Source: Dromiciops gliroides
Taxonomy: Eukaryota; Chordata; Mammalia; Microbiotheria; Microbiotheriidae
Assembly (NCBI RefSeq): GCF_019393635.1
Contig: NC_057866.1
Location: forward strand, 278,140,874 to 278,204,873
Length of the DNA: 64,000 bases
Direction of reading: 5' to 3'
Shown: positions 1-12,163 of the stretch, piece by piece
Numbering within the stretch: position 1 is the first letter of the stretch
Layout: the number at the start of each line of letters is the position of its first letter
Made by a program: the position numbers and the translations under genes
Notes under the pieces: generated by a model
Seen by the model: only the letters and a program-made list of their open reading frames with translations
Told to the model about the DNA's origin: nothing
Databases searched by the model: none

Positions 1-279
1 GGAGACAGGACTGAGCAGGGATGGGAAGATCAGGGGAGACACGAGTGTGTTTGTAGGCAGTTGTGAGGGAACTGTGTGGATGGAATGACCCACACTGACT
101 CCCTCTTGGGACTCACTTCTGGAGCTAGCTTTCTTCCCTTTTTATTCCACTATGGGTCTAGTCCGACTCTGTTCTTGTGAGAAAACTTCACTGCATTGTT
201 TCAATCTAGCCCTGGCACGGCTGGGAAGAAGGACCACCTCTCCCTGTTCAGAGACCCTTAATTAAGGACCTAGGTTATG

Positions 280-740
280 CTGACCAGAATCTGGGCCCAA
301 TGTGAAGACTGGTGCAAGGAATTTTCTCACAGCAACCCATGTCTTATCTGAAAACTGGCCCCAAACTGGTCAACCTATTACTGTCCCCATGTTTCTAATT
401 GCAAAGATACTTGGGAGTGGTGGGACCACCTTTTCTGATTAAAGGGAATTTCACACCTGCTTCTTCTCCCTGCTACTAACTCACTCATCTCCCTCCCTAA
501 TCTTCCTCCAATGAAAAATCAGATTAGCTAATCTTGTATTCTGGTTATATCCTGTTAATTGTTTGCTGTTACTGCCTAAAAACCTGTCTCTCCCTGTACT
601 CGGGGCCCCATCGCCAAAGCTGAGGGGTCCTGGTCCTGAGTGGTTAGGCAAATGGCGCACACTGCTTAATAAATCACTATGTTCAGAAGCTAGACCCTCT
701 GTTTCCTCAGTCGTGTCTGATTCTACTGGCTACAGTAGGG
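280..740 (+). mobile_element. Possible solo LTR fragment
   Basis: The stretch has an LTR-like layout: AT-rich upstream part, 'cctgtctctccctgtactcgg', an AATAAA near 669, then a T/C-rich tail ending near TACA. Family and exact ends are uncertain. It is an old fossil if real. Confidence 0.3.
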
Positions 741-1099
741 AAGTAGCCAGAAGAGATGGAGAGACTAAAATAAAGAAGAGTGGGGAGGACAGAAGGGTCA
801 AGGTCTTGGAGGGGATGGGATAGATGGCAGGGAGAGGGGCTTCACCTTGGTAAAGGGCTAAGGCTACCTCATCACCTAAGACAGGAGAGAAGGAAGAGGC
901 AGTGGAATAAGGCAGCTGAGTCATAGAAGACAAGGAAGAGGAAGCCCATAGTGAAAGGGCTTCAATTTTTTTCTGTAAAAGATGAGGTAAGATTCTCCAC
1001 TGAGAGAGTAGGGGAAAAGAAACGTGGAAAATGAAACTCCTAACAAATTCCTTTTGTGATAAAAACATAGTCTTATTTCCTAAACAAGAGAGACCAAAA

Positions 1100-1480
1100 G
1101 GAGAAAAGGAAAACTACCAGGATGGACTTGTACCAGGAATGTAGGGTAGGCTCAATATTAGGAAAATTATAAACAACAAAATCACCATTTTATTAAGAGA
1201 CATAGAAAAAAGCTTTTGATGAAAAACATAACACCAATTTCTATGAACACACACAATAACAACATTGAAAGTACAGAATGAAAGCGACTTTTCCTTAATA
1301 TAGTAAAAGACTCTAGCTAAAGCCCAGAGGCAGCAGGATATGCATAACTGGGCTGACACAGTAATGGGGATAAAACTAGAGGCTCTTACAGGAGGATCCA
1401 GCAAAGATGTCCCTTTTCCACTATTACTTGATACTGTACTAGATATGCTGGCTATAGCAATAAGGAAACAGTTGGTGGCA
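1100..1480 (+). mobile_element. L1 ORF2 fragment (reverse transcriptase region)
   Basis: Degraded L1 reverse transcriptase sequence. 'PFPLLLDTVLDMLAIAIRK' corresponds to the L1 [17 protein letters not shown] block. It is preceded by the typical 'aggaatgtagggtaggctcaatattagg' context in shortened form. Confidence 0.6.
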
Positions 1481-1484
1481 CGAG

Positions 1485-1675
1485 GCCTGAAGTCAGAAAG
1501 GAGTCACAGAACCACTATGTGCCTCAGATTCTTCATTTGTGAAAGGAGGACATAATGACAACATTCACCTTGTAGGGCACTTATGAGAATCAAATGAGAT
1601 AACTGTCAAGTGCTGACTTAGCACAATGCCTGGCACAAAGTAGATGTTTTATAAATGTTAACTATTACTATAATC
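1485..1675 (+). repeat. MIR-like SINE relic
   Basis: 'ctcagattcttcatttgtgaaa' followed by 'aatgagataactgtcaag' and 'cacaatgcctggcacaaagtag' is the MIR-type body, well diverged. Confidence 0.5.
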
Positions 1676-1979
1676 ACTAAAAGAAGAAAAAGGAATTGAG
1701 CATAGGAAAGCAGAAACAAAATGATTTTTTGGCAGAACAGTAATTTTCTTAAAGTGAAGTGTGTAAAATAAAGGTATAAAAATTACCAGCACTTTTGCCC
1801 ATCACCAACAAAACAGAGCCAGAAGAGAAAGAGAAATGACACACAAAGCGACAAACACAATACATAAAACAGATGGGACTCTACTGACAAAGACACAAAT
1901 AGGAATCTATAACTAACTACAAGATTTACTTCATGGAAATAAAGACAAATGTAAGTAATGTAACGTTAACTGGCCTGAG

Positions 1980-2235
1980 CCAATCATAAAAATGACAATG
2001 CTAAATTAACTTATATCTTCAGGGCCATACTAATCAAACTACCAAAGGATTAATTTAAAGAGAGAAGGAAAACAGTAAGAAAACTCAGCTGGAGGAATGA
2101 TCTAGAATCCTAAGGTAAATAGAAAATTGGGAAGGAAGAGGGCCTAGTAGCACGGCTAAATCTCAAACCACACTACAAAGCTGTGATCATATCAAAGTTC
2201 TACGGTACTGGTTAAAAACAGGGTCAGCCATAAGA
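1980..2235 (+). mobile_element. L1 ORF2 fragment downstream of the RT domain
   Basis: Contains 'ataaaaatgacaatgctaaa', 'ccatactaatcaaactacc' and 'aaagctgtgatcatatcaaa', which correspond to blocks that occur again, better kept, at 2840-3050. The order shows a separate insertion or a rearranged L1. Confidence 0.55.
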
Positions 2236-4565
2236 AAACTAACCAAAATCATATATTATCTCAACAGATGCAGAGATTGACAAATACAGCACCCATTCCT
2301 ATAAAAACACTGGAATAAGCAGTATCTACCTAAAACCATCAGCAAATATTACATGTAATGGAGATAAGTCAGAGGCCTTCCCAATAAGACCAGGGGTAAA
2401 ACAGGGATGTCCATTATCGCCCCTATTATTTAATATTGTACTAGAAATGTTAGCTTTAGCAAGCAGAGAAGAAAAAGGAATTAAAGGAATTAGAAAAGGC
2501 AAGGAGGAAACAAAACTATCACAGATGATATGATGGTATACTTAGAGAATCCTAAAGAATCAACTAAAAAACTGCTTGAAAGAACAATTTTAGCAAAGTT
2601 ACAGGATATAAAATAAATCCACATAAATCATCAGCATTTCTATACATGACCAACAAAGTCTAGCAGAGAAGTTCCATTTAAAGTAATGGTTGACAATATA
2701 AAATACTTGGGAGTCTACTTGCCAAGACAAACCCAGGAACTCTGAACATAATTATAAAACACTTTACACACAAATCAAATCAGATCTAAATAACTGGAAG
2801 AATATCAATTGCTCATGGATAGGCCCAGGTAATATAATAAAAATGACAATTCTATCTAAATTAATTTACTTATTCAGTGTCATACCAATCAGACTATGTA
2901 AAAATTATTTTGTAGAGTTAGAAAAAATAATAACAAAGTCAAAAATATCTAGGGAACTAATGAAAAAAAAAATGCACAATAAGGTGGGCTATCTGAAGCT
3001 TTACTATAAAGCAGCAATCATCAAAAACTATTTGGTACTGGCTAAGAAACAGTGTTAGATCAATGGAATAAGTTAGTCACAGGAGACACAGTAGTAAATG
3101 ACTTTAATAATATGCTGTTTGATAAACCCAAAGACTCCAGCTTCTGGGATAGGAACTCAGTATTTGACAAAAACTGCTGGGAAAACTGGAAGATAGTTTG
3201 GCAGAAACTAGACATAGACCAACATCTTATACCTTATACTAAAATAAGGTCAAAATGGGTATATGATTTAGACATAAAAGGTGATACATAGGTAAATTAG
3301 GAGAGGGAAGGAATAGTTTACCTCTCAGATCTTTGGAAAGAACAGTTTATGACCAAACAGGAGATAGAGAATATTATGAAAGGCAAAATGGATAATTTTG
3401 ATTACATTAAATTAAAAAGGTTTTGTACAAACAGAAGCAATGCATCCAAAATTAGAAGGGAGGCAGAAAGCTGGGAAACAATTTTTGTGGCCAGTACTCT
3501 GATAAAGGCCTCATCTCTAAAATATATAGGGAACTAAATCAAATTTATAAGAACCCAAGTCATTCCCCAATTGAGAAATGGTCAAAGGATATGAACAGGC
3601 AGTTTTCTGATGAAGAAATCAAAGCTATCTATTGCCATATGAAAAAATGCTCTAAATCACTATTGATTAGTGAAATGCAAATTAAAACACCTCTAAGGTA
3701 CCACCTGACACCTATCAGATTGGCTAATATGACAAAAAAGGAAAATAATAAATGTTAGAGAAGCTGTGGAAAAATTGGAACACTAATGCATTGTTGGTGG
3801 AGCTGTGAACTGATCTAACCATTCTGGAGAGCAATTTGGAATTATGCCCACAGGGCTATAAAGCTGTGCATACCCTTTGACCCAGCAATACCACTATTAG
3901 GTCTTTTCCCAAAGCGATCATAAAGAAGGGAAAAGGACCTGCGTGTACAAAAATATTTACAGCTACTCTTTTTGTGGTGGCAAGGAATTGGAAATTGAGG
4001 AGATACCCATCAAGTATGGAACAGCTGAACAAGTTGTGGTATATGAATGGAATGGAATTCTACTGTGCTGTAAGAAATGATGAGCAGGAGGAGTTCAGAG
4101 AAACCTGGAAGGACGTACATGAACTGATGCTGAGTGAGATGAGCAGAACCAGGAGAACATTGTACACAGTATCAACAACATTGTGTGTTGATCAACTGTG
4201 ATGGACTTGACTCTTCTCAGCAATATAATGGTCCAAGATAGTTCCAAAGGACTCATGATGGAAAATGCTCTCCAAATCCAGAAAAAGAAAAAAAAGTACT
4301 ATGAAATCTAGATGCAGATTGAACCTCTATTTTTTCTTTGTTTTTCTTTTTTGAGGTTTTCCCCTTTTGTTCTAATTCTTCTTGCACAGCATGACTAATG
4401 CAGAAATAGGTTTAATGTGATTGTACATATATAACCTATATTGGATTGCTAGCTGTCTTGGGGAGGAGGGAGAAAAAACTGAAACTAGAAATCTTATAAA
4501 AACAAATGTTGCAAACTATCTTTACATGTAACTGGAAAATAATAAAATATTTTATGGAAAAAACG
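2236..4565 (+). mobile_element. L1 LINE, 3' half (ORF2 RT to 3'UTR)
   Basis: The longest L1 piece in the window. It carries the RT block [20 protein letters not shown] near 2400-2460, a damaged YADD region near 2525, ORF2 C-terminal blocks (KLWYMNGMEFYCAVRNDEQE at about 4035-4095; MSRTRRTLYTVS) and a 3'UTR ending in AATAAAATATTTTATGG and short A runs near 4560. Several stops and frame changes are scattered through ORF2, so it is dead and 5'-truncated. Confidence 0.85.
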
Positions 4566-5690
4566 GGGTCAGCTGCAGAATAGATCAGGTGTACACGCAC
4601 ACACACGCCAGTCACAGCAAGCAAACACAGCAACAGAGTGTTTGACTAACCCAAAGACCCCCAACTGCTGGGGAAGGTCACAGCCACTGGGAAAACCAGA
4701 AAGCTGCCTGCCAGGCCTGTCCCCCTCCAGTCCCCCACGCCTGGACCCCCAGAACGCTCCCCTGCTCCAGGCCATGGGAGTATGCCCATGTCACTCTAGT
4801 AAAAAACCCATTTACCTCTAGGGCTCGAAAGAAAACCAAAGGCCTACCTTGCCAGTTTTCATTCATCTCCAATGACAGTGGACTTGCTTCTGCTCACATG
4901 AGAGGGTCCATGCCCTGGCTGACTGACCCTCTCTGCCCCCCTCCACCTCCTCTTGGCTCTTTCAGGTCTCAGGAAAGCTGCAGCTTCTGCAAGCCACCTT
5001 TCTGGGCCCCCTAATGCCAGAGGGCCTCCCTCTCAGCTAATACCCAGTTTATCCTGTTCTTCCCTATTACATCAGGAGCTCCTTGAAGACAGGGACTAAT
5101 TCTCCTTTCTTTGGATTCAGCATACAGCAGACACTCAATAAATGCATTTAGTATGAGTTGGTAGAAATCAGGTATAGACTAACATCTCCCACCACTGACC
5201 AAATGAAGAAAGCTATGAAAGGAGACAAATCACTGAACCTTTCTAGGCCTCCGTTTCTTCAAATGTAAATCCGGGGAGATTCGGCTAGACGGCATTGAGG
5301 GTTTCTCCATACAGCGACCACCTCTGCCTTGAACAGGCTGTCCCCAGGAGAGAATGTTTCTCCCACCCGTCTTGCCCTATGAAACCTGACCTTTGCACCT
5401 GCTGCTGGCCTCGAGTAAACACAATCGCCCTGCTTTTGTGTCCGGTATCCCCTGAGAGAAACAGACACTCCTCGGGGACGCTCGTTGCTCACTCGCCTTT
5501 CTGCACTCCACAGCCCAACCGGATTGGGGTTTTTGCACTCTCATTCTATGTCCCGGTTTTCTGCTTGTCTTCTAGGCCTGGAAAGCCCTCCCATCCTCAC
5601 CCTGTCTCTAGAACCCTTACTTCCTTAGCCATTCCCCCAACCGACAAATGTTCAGGGCATTTGAACAGTTTTCCAGAGTAAAAAAACATC
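4566..5690. other. Non-coding stretch; one L2-type 3' end
   Basis: I see no gene. At about 5060-5160 'aggagctccttgaagacagg ... cactcaataaatgc' is the 3' end of an L2/CR1-type LINE, plus strand. The rest has no recognisable feature. Confidence 0.5.
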
Positions 5691-5694
5691 TAAG

Positions 5695-6090
5695 CTATGT
5701 CAGATGAAAAGAGCAAATTAAAGCCACCTCGAGGCAACCACTGCACCCCCACCAGATTGACAAAGCTGGCAAAAAAAGGAAAATGATGAACGACAGAGGA
5801 GATAAGGAAAGACAGGCCCACTGAGACTGCGGTGGAGTTGTGAACTGGCCCAACCATTGCAGAGAGCAGTCTGGAACCATGCCCAAAGGGCCGCGGAACC
5901 GCATCCCCTTTGAGACAGCAGTACCACTGCTGGGCCTGTATCCCAGAGAGCAAAGAAAAGGGAAAAGGGACCCACATGTACACAGATGTTTACAGCGGAG
6001 CTCTTTGTCGGGCCAAAGAACTGGAAATCAAGGGGACGCCCATCAGCTGGGGAGGGGCTGGAAAAACTGTGCAATGTGCTCGTGTGGAAT
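5695..6090 (+). mobile_element. L1 ORF2 C-terminal fragment
   Basis: Matches the same L1 region as 3660-4060: 'accagattgacaaagctggc', 'gcagtaccactgctgggcctgtatccc' and 'agctctttgtcgggccaaagaactgg'. Both ends are truncated. Confidence 0.7.
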
Positions 6091-8560
6091 AAGAAAAGCC
6101 AGGGAAGACCGACCCCAACTGAAGCAAAGGTGCCTGGCAGGCCCAGGCCCTTAGTAAAGGTTCCCTGGATGACAGTGCTCCCCCATCCAGGGGACTTTGT
6201 GTGTGTCCTGCCTACACTTGAGCAGGTGCGTGCTCTCTGTCTCCCCTGGCAGGATGTGGTGCTCTGGAGTAGCCTCAAGGCCTGGCACAACGCCCAGCAC
6301 ACCCTAGCAGGGGCTTCCCAAATGCTAGGGATAGACGACTGAGAGGAACTGCTTCTTGTGTTTTTCTATGCCTAGCACTCAACCACATCCAGCACCAGGG
6401 CGTTCAATGAATGATTGTGGACGGATGACGAAAACTGGAAATGTCCCTTTTATTCAGCTTTGAATAAATATCTTTGACATGGATTCCATTTTAATGTCTA
6501 CATTTCTAAAAGGAAAACAAAAGAAAACCAATTCTTCACAACTTTCTCCTTGCTGATCTTTAAAAGGACTCATTTAGAAGTTTTAAACCTTATAATCATT
6601 CAGGAAGTGAGGACAAAAGGCAGTAAACTCTCACGCCAAAAACCTCCAAATGATGCCATAGGACAATTCCTGGAGCAGAACCCACAAAAGAACAGGCTGA
6701 GATCATTTTCCAGCCAAAGATGACTTAGAAGGTCAGCTGGAGGGGGCTGCTGTGCCACGGCAGGAATGGAGCCCAACCCCACGGTCACACGGACACAGAT
6801 CCAGTCCCAGGTAGGCCAAGCCAGGGAAAGAGACCCCCAGAGCCTCTGAATCAGCTGCGGCGCCAGTGTCGTCTGGAACTAAGCTCACGGTCTGGTGAGA
6901 GGGCTGAGCAGTTGGCCTGGGGGAGATTACAGGGGTCTCTGCTGGTGTTGAGGTGGAATTTGGGTTTTTTCACCCCTGCTGGGAATCAGGAAGTAGGCTT
7001 GGGTGGCAGTGGCCCAGGCTCTTTGGAGTTAACAACCACAGCACAAGTTGGCCTGGGGTCATCTACGGACCAGGGAACAGGCCGGGTGAGTAAAGAACCT
7101 GCCCCTCCTTAAATCATGCCACCTGAGACCTCCTGAAGCTTGGGACAGTGCAGCCTGGAAATAGCACCCCACTTTAAGTAGTTAAAAGTCAAATAAAAGA
7201 TAAGCAAGATGAGCAGACAGAGAAAGGGTGAGGACCATAGAAAGAATTAGGATTACAAGCAAGAATCACCCATCCAGCAAAACTGTGTATAATCTTTCAG
7301 AGGAAAAATGGGACTTCAAGGACTTTTAGGTATTCATGATGAAAAGACCTGAACTGAATGGAAAATTTTACTTTCAAATACAAGACCCTAGAGAAGCATA
7401 AAAAGGTAAACAGGAAAAAGAAATTAAGAGGGATGTTAAAAGGTTAAACTGCTTACATTCCTACATGGGAAGATATATCAAACTCATAAGAACTTTCTCA
7501 GTATTAGGGGAGATGATAAATTTAGACAGAGGGCAGAGGTGGGAATTGATTATGAAGGGATATCTGTAACGTATTTATTTTTTGTTTATCTTTTTTTGGG
7601 GGGTGGTTGGAGTTGAGTGACATTCCTGGGGTCACACAATGGGTGAGTGTCTTGTGTCTGAGGCCGGATTTGGGCTCAGGTCCTCCTGGGTCCAGGGTAG
7701 GTACTTTGTCCACTGTGTCACCTAGCTGGCCCCATGATGACATCTTTAGGGCAAAATTGAGGGGGTGAGTGGAATGCACTGAGGGAGTGAGAAGGGGAGA
7801 GGTAGAATGGGGTGAAATCCCACATGAAAGAAACAGGAAAGGGCTTATGGAGTAGGTGGAGAGATGGGGGGAAGAGAAGGGCAGTAAATGAACCTTAAAC
7901 TCATCAGAATAGGCTCAGAGACCAATAGGCTCAGAGACCAAAAAGGCTCATCAGAGTTGGCTCAAGGAGGGAATAACATACACACTCAATTGGGTGGAGT
8001 AATCTATCCCTGCAGGAAATAGGAGGGGAAGGAGATAAGGAGGGAGGGGTAAAAGAAGGGAGGGAAGATTGAGGGAGGGGGCAGTCAGAAGCAAATCCCT
8101 TTTGAGGAGGGATAGGGTGAAAGAAGATAGATGATAGGAGTAGATATCACGGGAAAGAAAAGAGGATGGAGGGAAACAGTTAACAATAATAACCAGGGCA
8201 ACAACCCCCTGAGGAGAAAGCATGTGACTAGCATCTGGAAGTTACATCTATTCAAAGAACTGCCTGTAAGTCACATCGATCAATGCTATCAGCCAATTAG
8301 CTTGGAGCTGTGTGTGGGCACCTTCCCTCTTGTGGTCCTGCAGGGGGCTTCCACTCTGGGAGACTGAGGATCTGCTTTCTTTGGGTTGGAGGTCTCGGTG
8401 GTGGCAGCAGGGCCAGGGTAGCTAGGTTTTTTCTTTCTGAACTCCAAGTGTTCTTCCTCTCTCTTTTGCTAACTTCTCATATACTTTAATAAATGCTTAA
8501 TGCATAAGCTTCTAATGTAAGGCGGCCACACATTAGATTTTTAGTCATAACAATTAGATT
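6091..8560. other. Non-coding stretch with an unclassified dispersed-looking element
   Basis: No exon found. From about 7170 to 8520 the sequence (purine-rich, 'caagaatcacccatccagca') reads like an old interspersed element interrupted by a reverse SINE, but I cannot name its family. Coding potential is negligible. Confidence 0.35.
7580..7735 (-). mobile_element. Marsupial CORE-SINE (WSINE1/Mar1-like)
   Basis: Reverse copy: T-rich start, 'gtcacacaatgggtgagtgt', 'tgaggccggatttgggctcagg', ending 'cacctagctggcccc'. Moderately diverged. Confidence 0.8.
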
Positions 8561-8866
8561 TTAAACATAACAAATACAATGATCCAAAGAATATCCCAAA
8601 GGACTAATGATGAAACTTATTATCCACCTCCAGAAAAACAACTGATATCGATTGAACACAGACTGAAGCATGCTATTTTGCACTTTCTCTTTTTTTTTTT
8701 TACTTGAGTCTTTTTATTTAAAATGACTAACATGGTAATGTTTTACAAAATTGCACATGTATAACCTATACTGATTGCTTGCAATCTTGGGGAGGGGGGA
8801 GGGTAGGGAGGGAGGGAATGAGAGAGGGATAGAATTTAGAACTCAAAACTTTTAAGTAAATCATTC
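8560..8866 (+). mobile_element. L1 3' end
   Basis: 'gatccaaagaatatcccaaagg' through 'gcacatgtataacctatact' and 'gcaatcttggggagggggg' matches the L1 3'UTR seen at 4220-4560. Confidence 0.75.
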
Positions 8867-9013
8867 AGGAAGTGAAGTAAACAGCCTGGACTCTTGCCCT
8901 CCCAGTTAGGTCATCAGGAATGAAATCAGGAATAGACTAATCCCTCTTCAGTAGACAAGCTAACTTCTTCACTAACAACTTCCTTAAGCCTTAGAAACTA
9001 AATCACTATTTCT

Positions 9014-9151
9014 GGGGCAGCTAGGTGGTACAGTGGATAAAGCACCCACCCTGGATTCTTCAGGAGGACCTGAGTTCAAATCCAACCTCAGACATTTGAC
9101 ACTAGCTGTGTGACCCTGGGCAAGTCACTTAATCCTCACTGCCTCCCCCAA
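9014..9151 (+). mobile_element. Marsupial CORE-SINE
   Basis: Full head 'ggggcagctaggtggtacag', then 'ggaggacctgagttcaaatc' and core 'gtgtgaccctgggcaagtca'. Carries a small insertion after 'ctggattc'. Confidence 0.9.
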
Positions 9152-9473
9152 TCAATTTTTCTGTACCTGCCTACCTCAGAGGGGATGTTACTATCAAAAT
9201 AAAAGACAGCAATGGAACTTTATAGATGAAAGAAATTAACTCAAATGTCATATAGATATAAAAACAAAATCAACAAATGTAAATAGATTAATGAAACTTT
9301 TCTTTTTTTCCCAAGTAAACCATTTCAGAACATTCCTTCTATGACCCTTTGTCATGTGCACTCAAGACTAAAAATATTTCAAGGTCTTCTTAATGAGAGT
9401 CATCACCACTCATCAGAGAGAGGCCTAACAATCAATATGAGGAAAATGAAGAAATGTCTGTTGTCTAGGCCAA

Positions 9474-9610
9474 AGCTTCTTAAACTGAGTTACACCCCAC
9501 ATGGGGTCATGTAACCAAATGGGGGGGGGGGTGTTCCACAATGTTTGATTTGTAGGCTTTCTATACCTAGATACCAGGGGTCGTGAGTGGAAAAAGTTTA
9601 AGAAACCCTG
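9474..9610. mobile_element. Short non-autonomous hAT-like DNA transposon
   Basis: The terminal inverted repeats read 'cttcttaaact' at the left and 'agtttaagaaacc' at the right. The interior has 'ccccacatggggtcatg' and 'ggtcgtgagtgg'. A related copy is at 26566-26695. Confidence 0.55.
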
Positions 9611-10760
9611 GTTAGACTAAGGTGTCTAGTTGGACGGCCAGTTGTGGGGGCTCAGCTGAACAGAAGGGAAAGAGTGCTGAGTTATGCCACGCTTTCTTTC
9701 AGCTATCTCCAAGTAAGCCGCATCTTTCCGGACACAGATGTTCTTTGTGCAATCTCAGTCTTCAGACTGGTATCTCTCTTCTTCCCTGGGTTCTCCCGTC
9801 TGTCGGATGCCTCCAGGGTAATCCCCCAGGCCTTGACCCCATCCTCACCCCCCACCCCCAAACCATCACCAAATGGCTTTTGGACATTTCAAACAATGTC
9901 CCAGGCAGGCTCTCTTGACATCACACAATAAGCTTCCTCTTTCCATCTCTGGGAATAGAAATCCAATCTATTCTTCCTGAAAAGTGCCCGTTAATTAATT
10001 TCCCCATGAGGGTGTATGCCCCTCGGGGGGCCTTTCCAATCTGAATCCCCTGCAGTTAGCACTGTACCTGTCCACTACTAGGTACTTCATCATAAAGGCC
10101 TCTAATTTACCCCCCCATCCTCCCCAAAGCCCTGCTTTGTGGCTAGGGAGTCCTGCAGGTTTGCCACCTCAGAGTCACCCTGTTTATCTGCTCACCATTT
10201 TGGCCCTCATCACTCTTGGCTCGCACACCCCACTTTCGCAGGCCCCACCAGCTCCCTCCTGGGCTGTGGCTAGAGATCCTGTGTTTAGCACTCAAGGCCC
10301 TTTGATGGATCCTGGCCCCAGCTCAGGGTTCCAGTGGGGTTGCACACGTCCCGCCCCTTTCACACATCCTTCCTTGGGTCTGGCCACACAGGCTTCTGGC
10401 TGCTTTTCACCCACTGCACTCTAGGGACTCTACTTTCTGCCTAAGCCTAGCCTAGCCCCATAGGACACTTAGTAGGCCCCACCGATGGCTCGTCTTTATG
10501 CCATTTCCACAGGAATCCTTCCCCAGTCCCTCCAGCTCGAGCACCTTCTTTCTGTGGCCACCCCCAGGAACCGCCTGAGCTTCGCTCTGGGCACTGGCTG
10601 GCACAGAGTAAGCCCTAATAATTGGCTTCTGACACCCTGACTCTCTTTGGCCAATCACAAGATGGGGTGAGGACCATTTCTCCTGCCACACTCAGGACAG
10701 GCTTGTTTTGTAGTAACATACTCTATTAACACAACCATGGTGAGATGTCCGAGGGCTTAC
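9611..10760. other. Non-coding stretch left of VPS37A exon 6
   Basis: Checked in the minus direction for the missing VPS37A exons (VSQLTDMNEQEEVLLEQFL region). None seen, and no recognisable repeat. Confidence 0.5.
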
Positions 10761-10828
10761 CTGAGTTCTGAGAGCTCAGGAAACGCATCAGGGATATCAG
10801 GCATCTTGTAGCCACACCCCGTTTTGGC
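10761..10828 (-). pseudogene. VPS37A: VPS37A exon 6 (MPDIPDAFPELSEL), frame change near start
   Basis: The acceptor TTTAGACAG and donor CTCAG|GTAAGC are near consensus. CAA AAC GGG (QNG) lies in one frame, and GYKMPDIPDAFPELSEL lies one base away, because the G run (complement of 10817-10820) is one longer than the family frame allows. This is the leftmost VPS37A exon I can find. Confidence 0.85.
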
Positions 10829-11316
10829 CTGTCTAAAGAAGAGGTTACAGTGCAGTTAAAGACAAGCCAGCTTAGAAATGTCCTCTCTACCCTGTTCTTC
10901 CTCCCACCCGATACCCACTCCGCTGTGCTCACATGTCACTCTGATCCTGACAGAACACTGCAGGCCTGTAGAGTTCCGAGTGCAGGATCAATGGGTCTGA
11001 GCACTCTCAAGACACAGCTCTTTTTGTGGAGGGTTGATTTCACTCTGTGCCAGCCTTGCCCACAGATCCTGAAGTGGCAGGGCCCAGAATGCCACAGCCT
11101 CCCTTGGAGAGGTCGAACACTGGAGGCTAGCGTGCAGACACAGCCCTCCTTCTGTTAAGCCGAGTATTCTGGGAGCAGCTTTCCATTCTGTTTTTCCCAT
11201 CCCTACTCTTAGCAACACGACAGCAATCTCCAGTCTAAGAAAATCTCAGGGCCAACACATGGAATTTGGGAGCTTCATGTATCCCCAATAGACGGGAGTC
11301 AGCCAAAGACACCTAC

Positions 11317-11537
11317 CAGCACCGGGCATCTGTGGTGGAACGGGCCAACGGCAGACTGGAGAGGAAACCATAAGAGGGTGCAGCAGGCTTGGGTGTGGAT
11401 TAACTGGAGGCCGGAGAAACAGCGTCAGCAACTGGGACAGACGCCATGGGCCTGTTTTGCTTCTTGTGGAGGATAGAGGGAAGAAATGGAAACCCTGAGC
11501 AGCATAAGGAGGCATTCCCGCTGGGCCCTGTAACAGG
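11317..11537 (-). pseudogene. VPS37A: VPS37A exon 5, homologous frame broken
   Basis: The splice sites look good (CTTTCAG acceptor; GCTG|GTAGGT donor). Family residues appear in three frames: GPAGMPPYAAQGFHFFP, then YPPQEA (complement of 11458-11475), then NRPMASVPVADAVSPASS, a TAA (complement of 11400-11402), then STPKPAAPSYGFLSSLPL. Human reads through these in one frame. The pattern needs about two frame changes plus a stop. The frame entered at the acceptor stays open but loses the family sequence. Confidence 0.85.
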
Positions 11538-11830
11538 CTGAAAGGAAGGCAAGACAACAAGAAGCAGGTTAGAATCGGGGAGGAAATCAACCAGACCATT
11601 CCCAACAATTCGTAGTTGTGGACTCCAGCAAACAGAATCAAAGAACAGGACAGGTTCTCAAGAGATCTTCTAATTAAAGCAAACAAAGCTGTCTCAAGCA
11701 GGTAACTGTAGATTATAACATATTTCCTTGCTTGTATTTTATTTAGAAATTTCTATCAAGACTCATTAGGAAATTGACCAATAGTTTTCTGTTTTTATTC
11801 TCCCTGGTTCAGATATCAAAACCCTATTTG

Positions 11831-11982
11831 TGGCAGCTAGGTGGCACAGTGGATAAAGCACTGGCCCTGGATTCAGGAGGACCTGAGTTCAAATCTAGCC
11901 TCAGACACTTGAGACATACTAGCTGTGTGACCCTGGGCAAGTCACTCAACCCTCATTGCCCTGCAAAAAGAAAAATATATTT
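11831..11982 (+). mobile_element. Marsupial CORE-SINE (first of a tandem pair)
   Basis: 'tggcagctaggtggcacagtgg' to an A-rich tail, in a VPS37A intron. The next SINE starts 2 bp further on, so the second inserted into the A tail of the first or the reverse. Confidence 0.9.
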
Positions 11983-11984
11983 AA

Positions 11985-12163
11985 GGGGCAGCTAGGTGGC
12001 ACAGTGCATAGAGCACCCGCCCTGAAGTTGGGAGGACCTGAGTTCAAATCCAGCCTCAGACACTTAACACTTACTAGCTGTGTGACCCTGGGCAAGTTAC
12101 TTAACCCCAATTGCCTCACTAAAAAATAAAAACAAAAACCAAGCCAAAACAAAACAAAAAAAT
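11985..12163 (+). mobile_element. Marsupial CORE-SINE (second of a tandem pair)
   Basis: 'ggggcagctaggtggcacag', 'ttcaaatccagcctcagaca' and core 'gtgtgaccctgggcaagtta', with an 'aaaacaaaaacc'-rich tail. Confidence 0.9.

Noticed and set aside
3974-4201. 75-residue frame MVARNWKLRRYPSSMEQLNK
   Set aside because: It is the C-terminal end of L1 ORF2, repeated at 13726-13935 and in reverse at 51036-51383.
4678-4872. Minus-strand MEMNENWQG frame as a missing VPS37A exon (TDMNEQEE)
   Set aside because: Only three residues agree by chance and the following residues do not match the family.
10137-10424. 95-residue plus-strand frame rich in Pro/Ser
   Set aside because: No splice context, no family similarity and a low-complexity composition.
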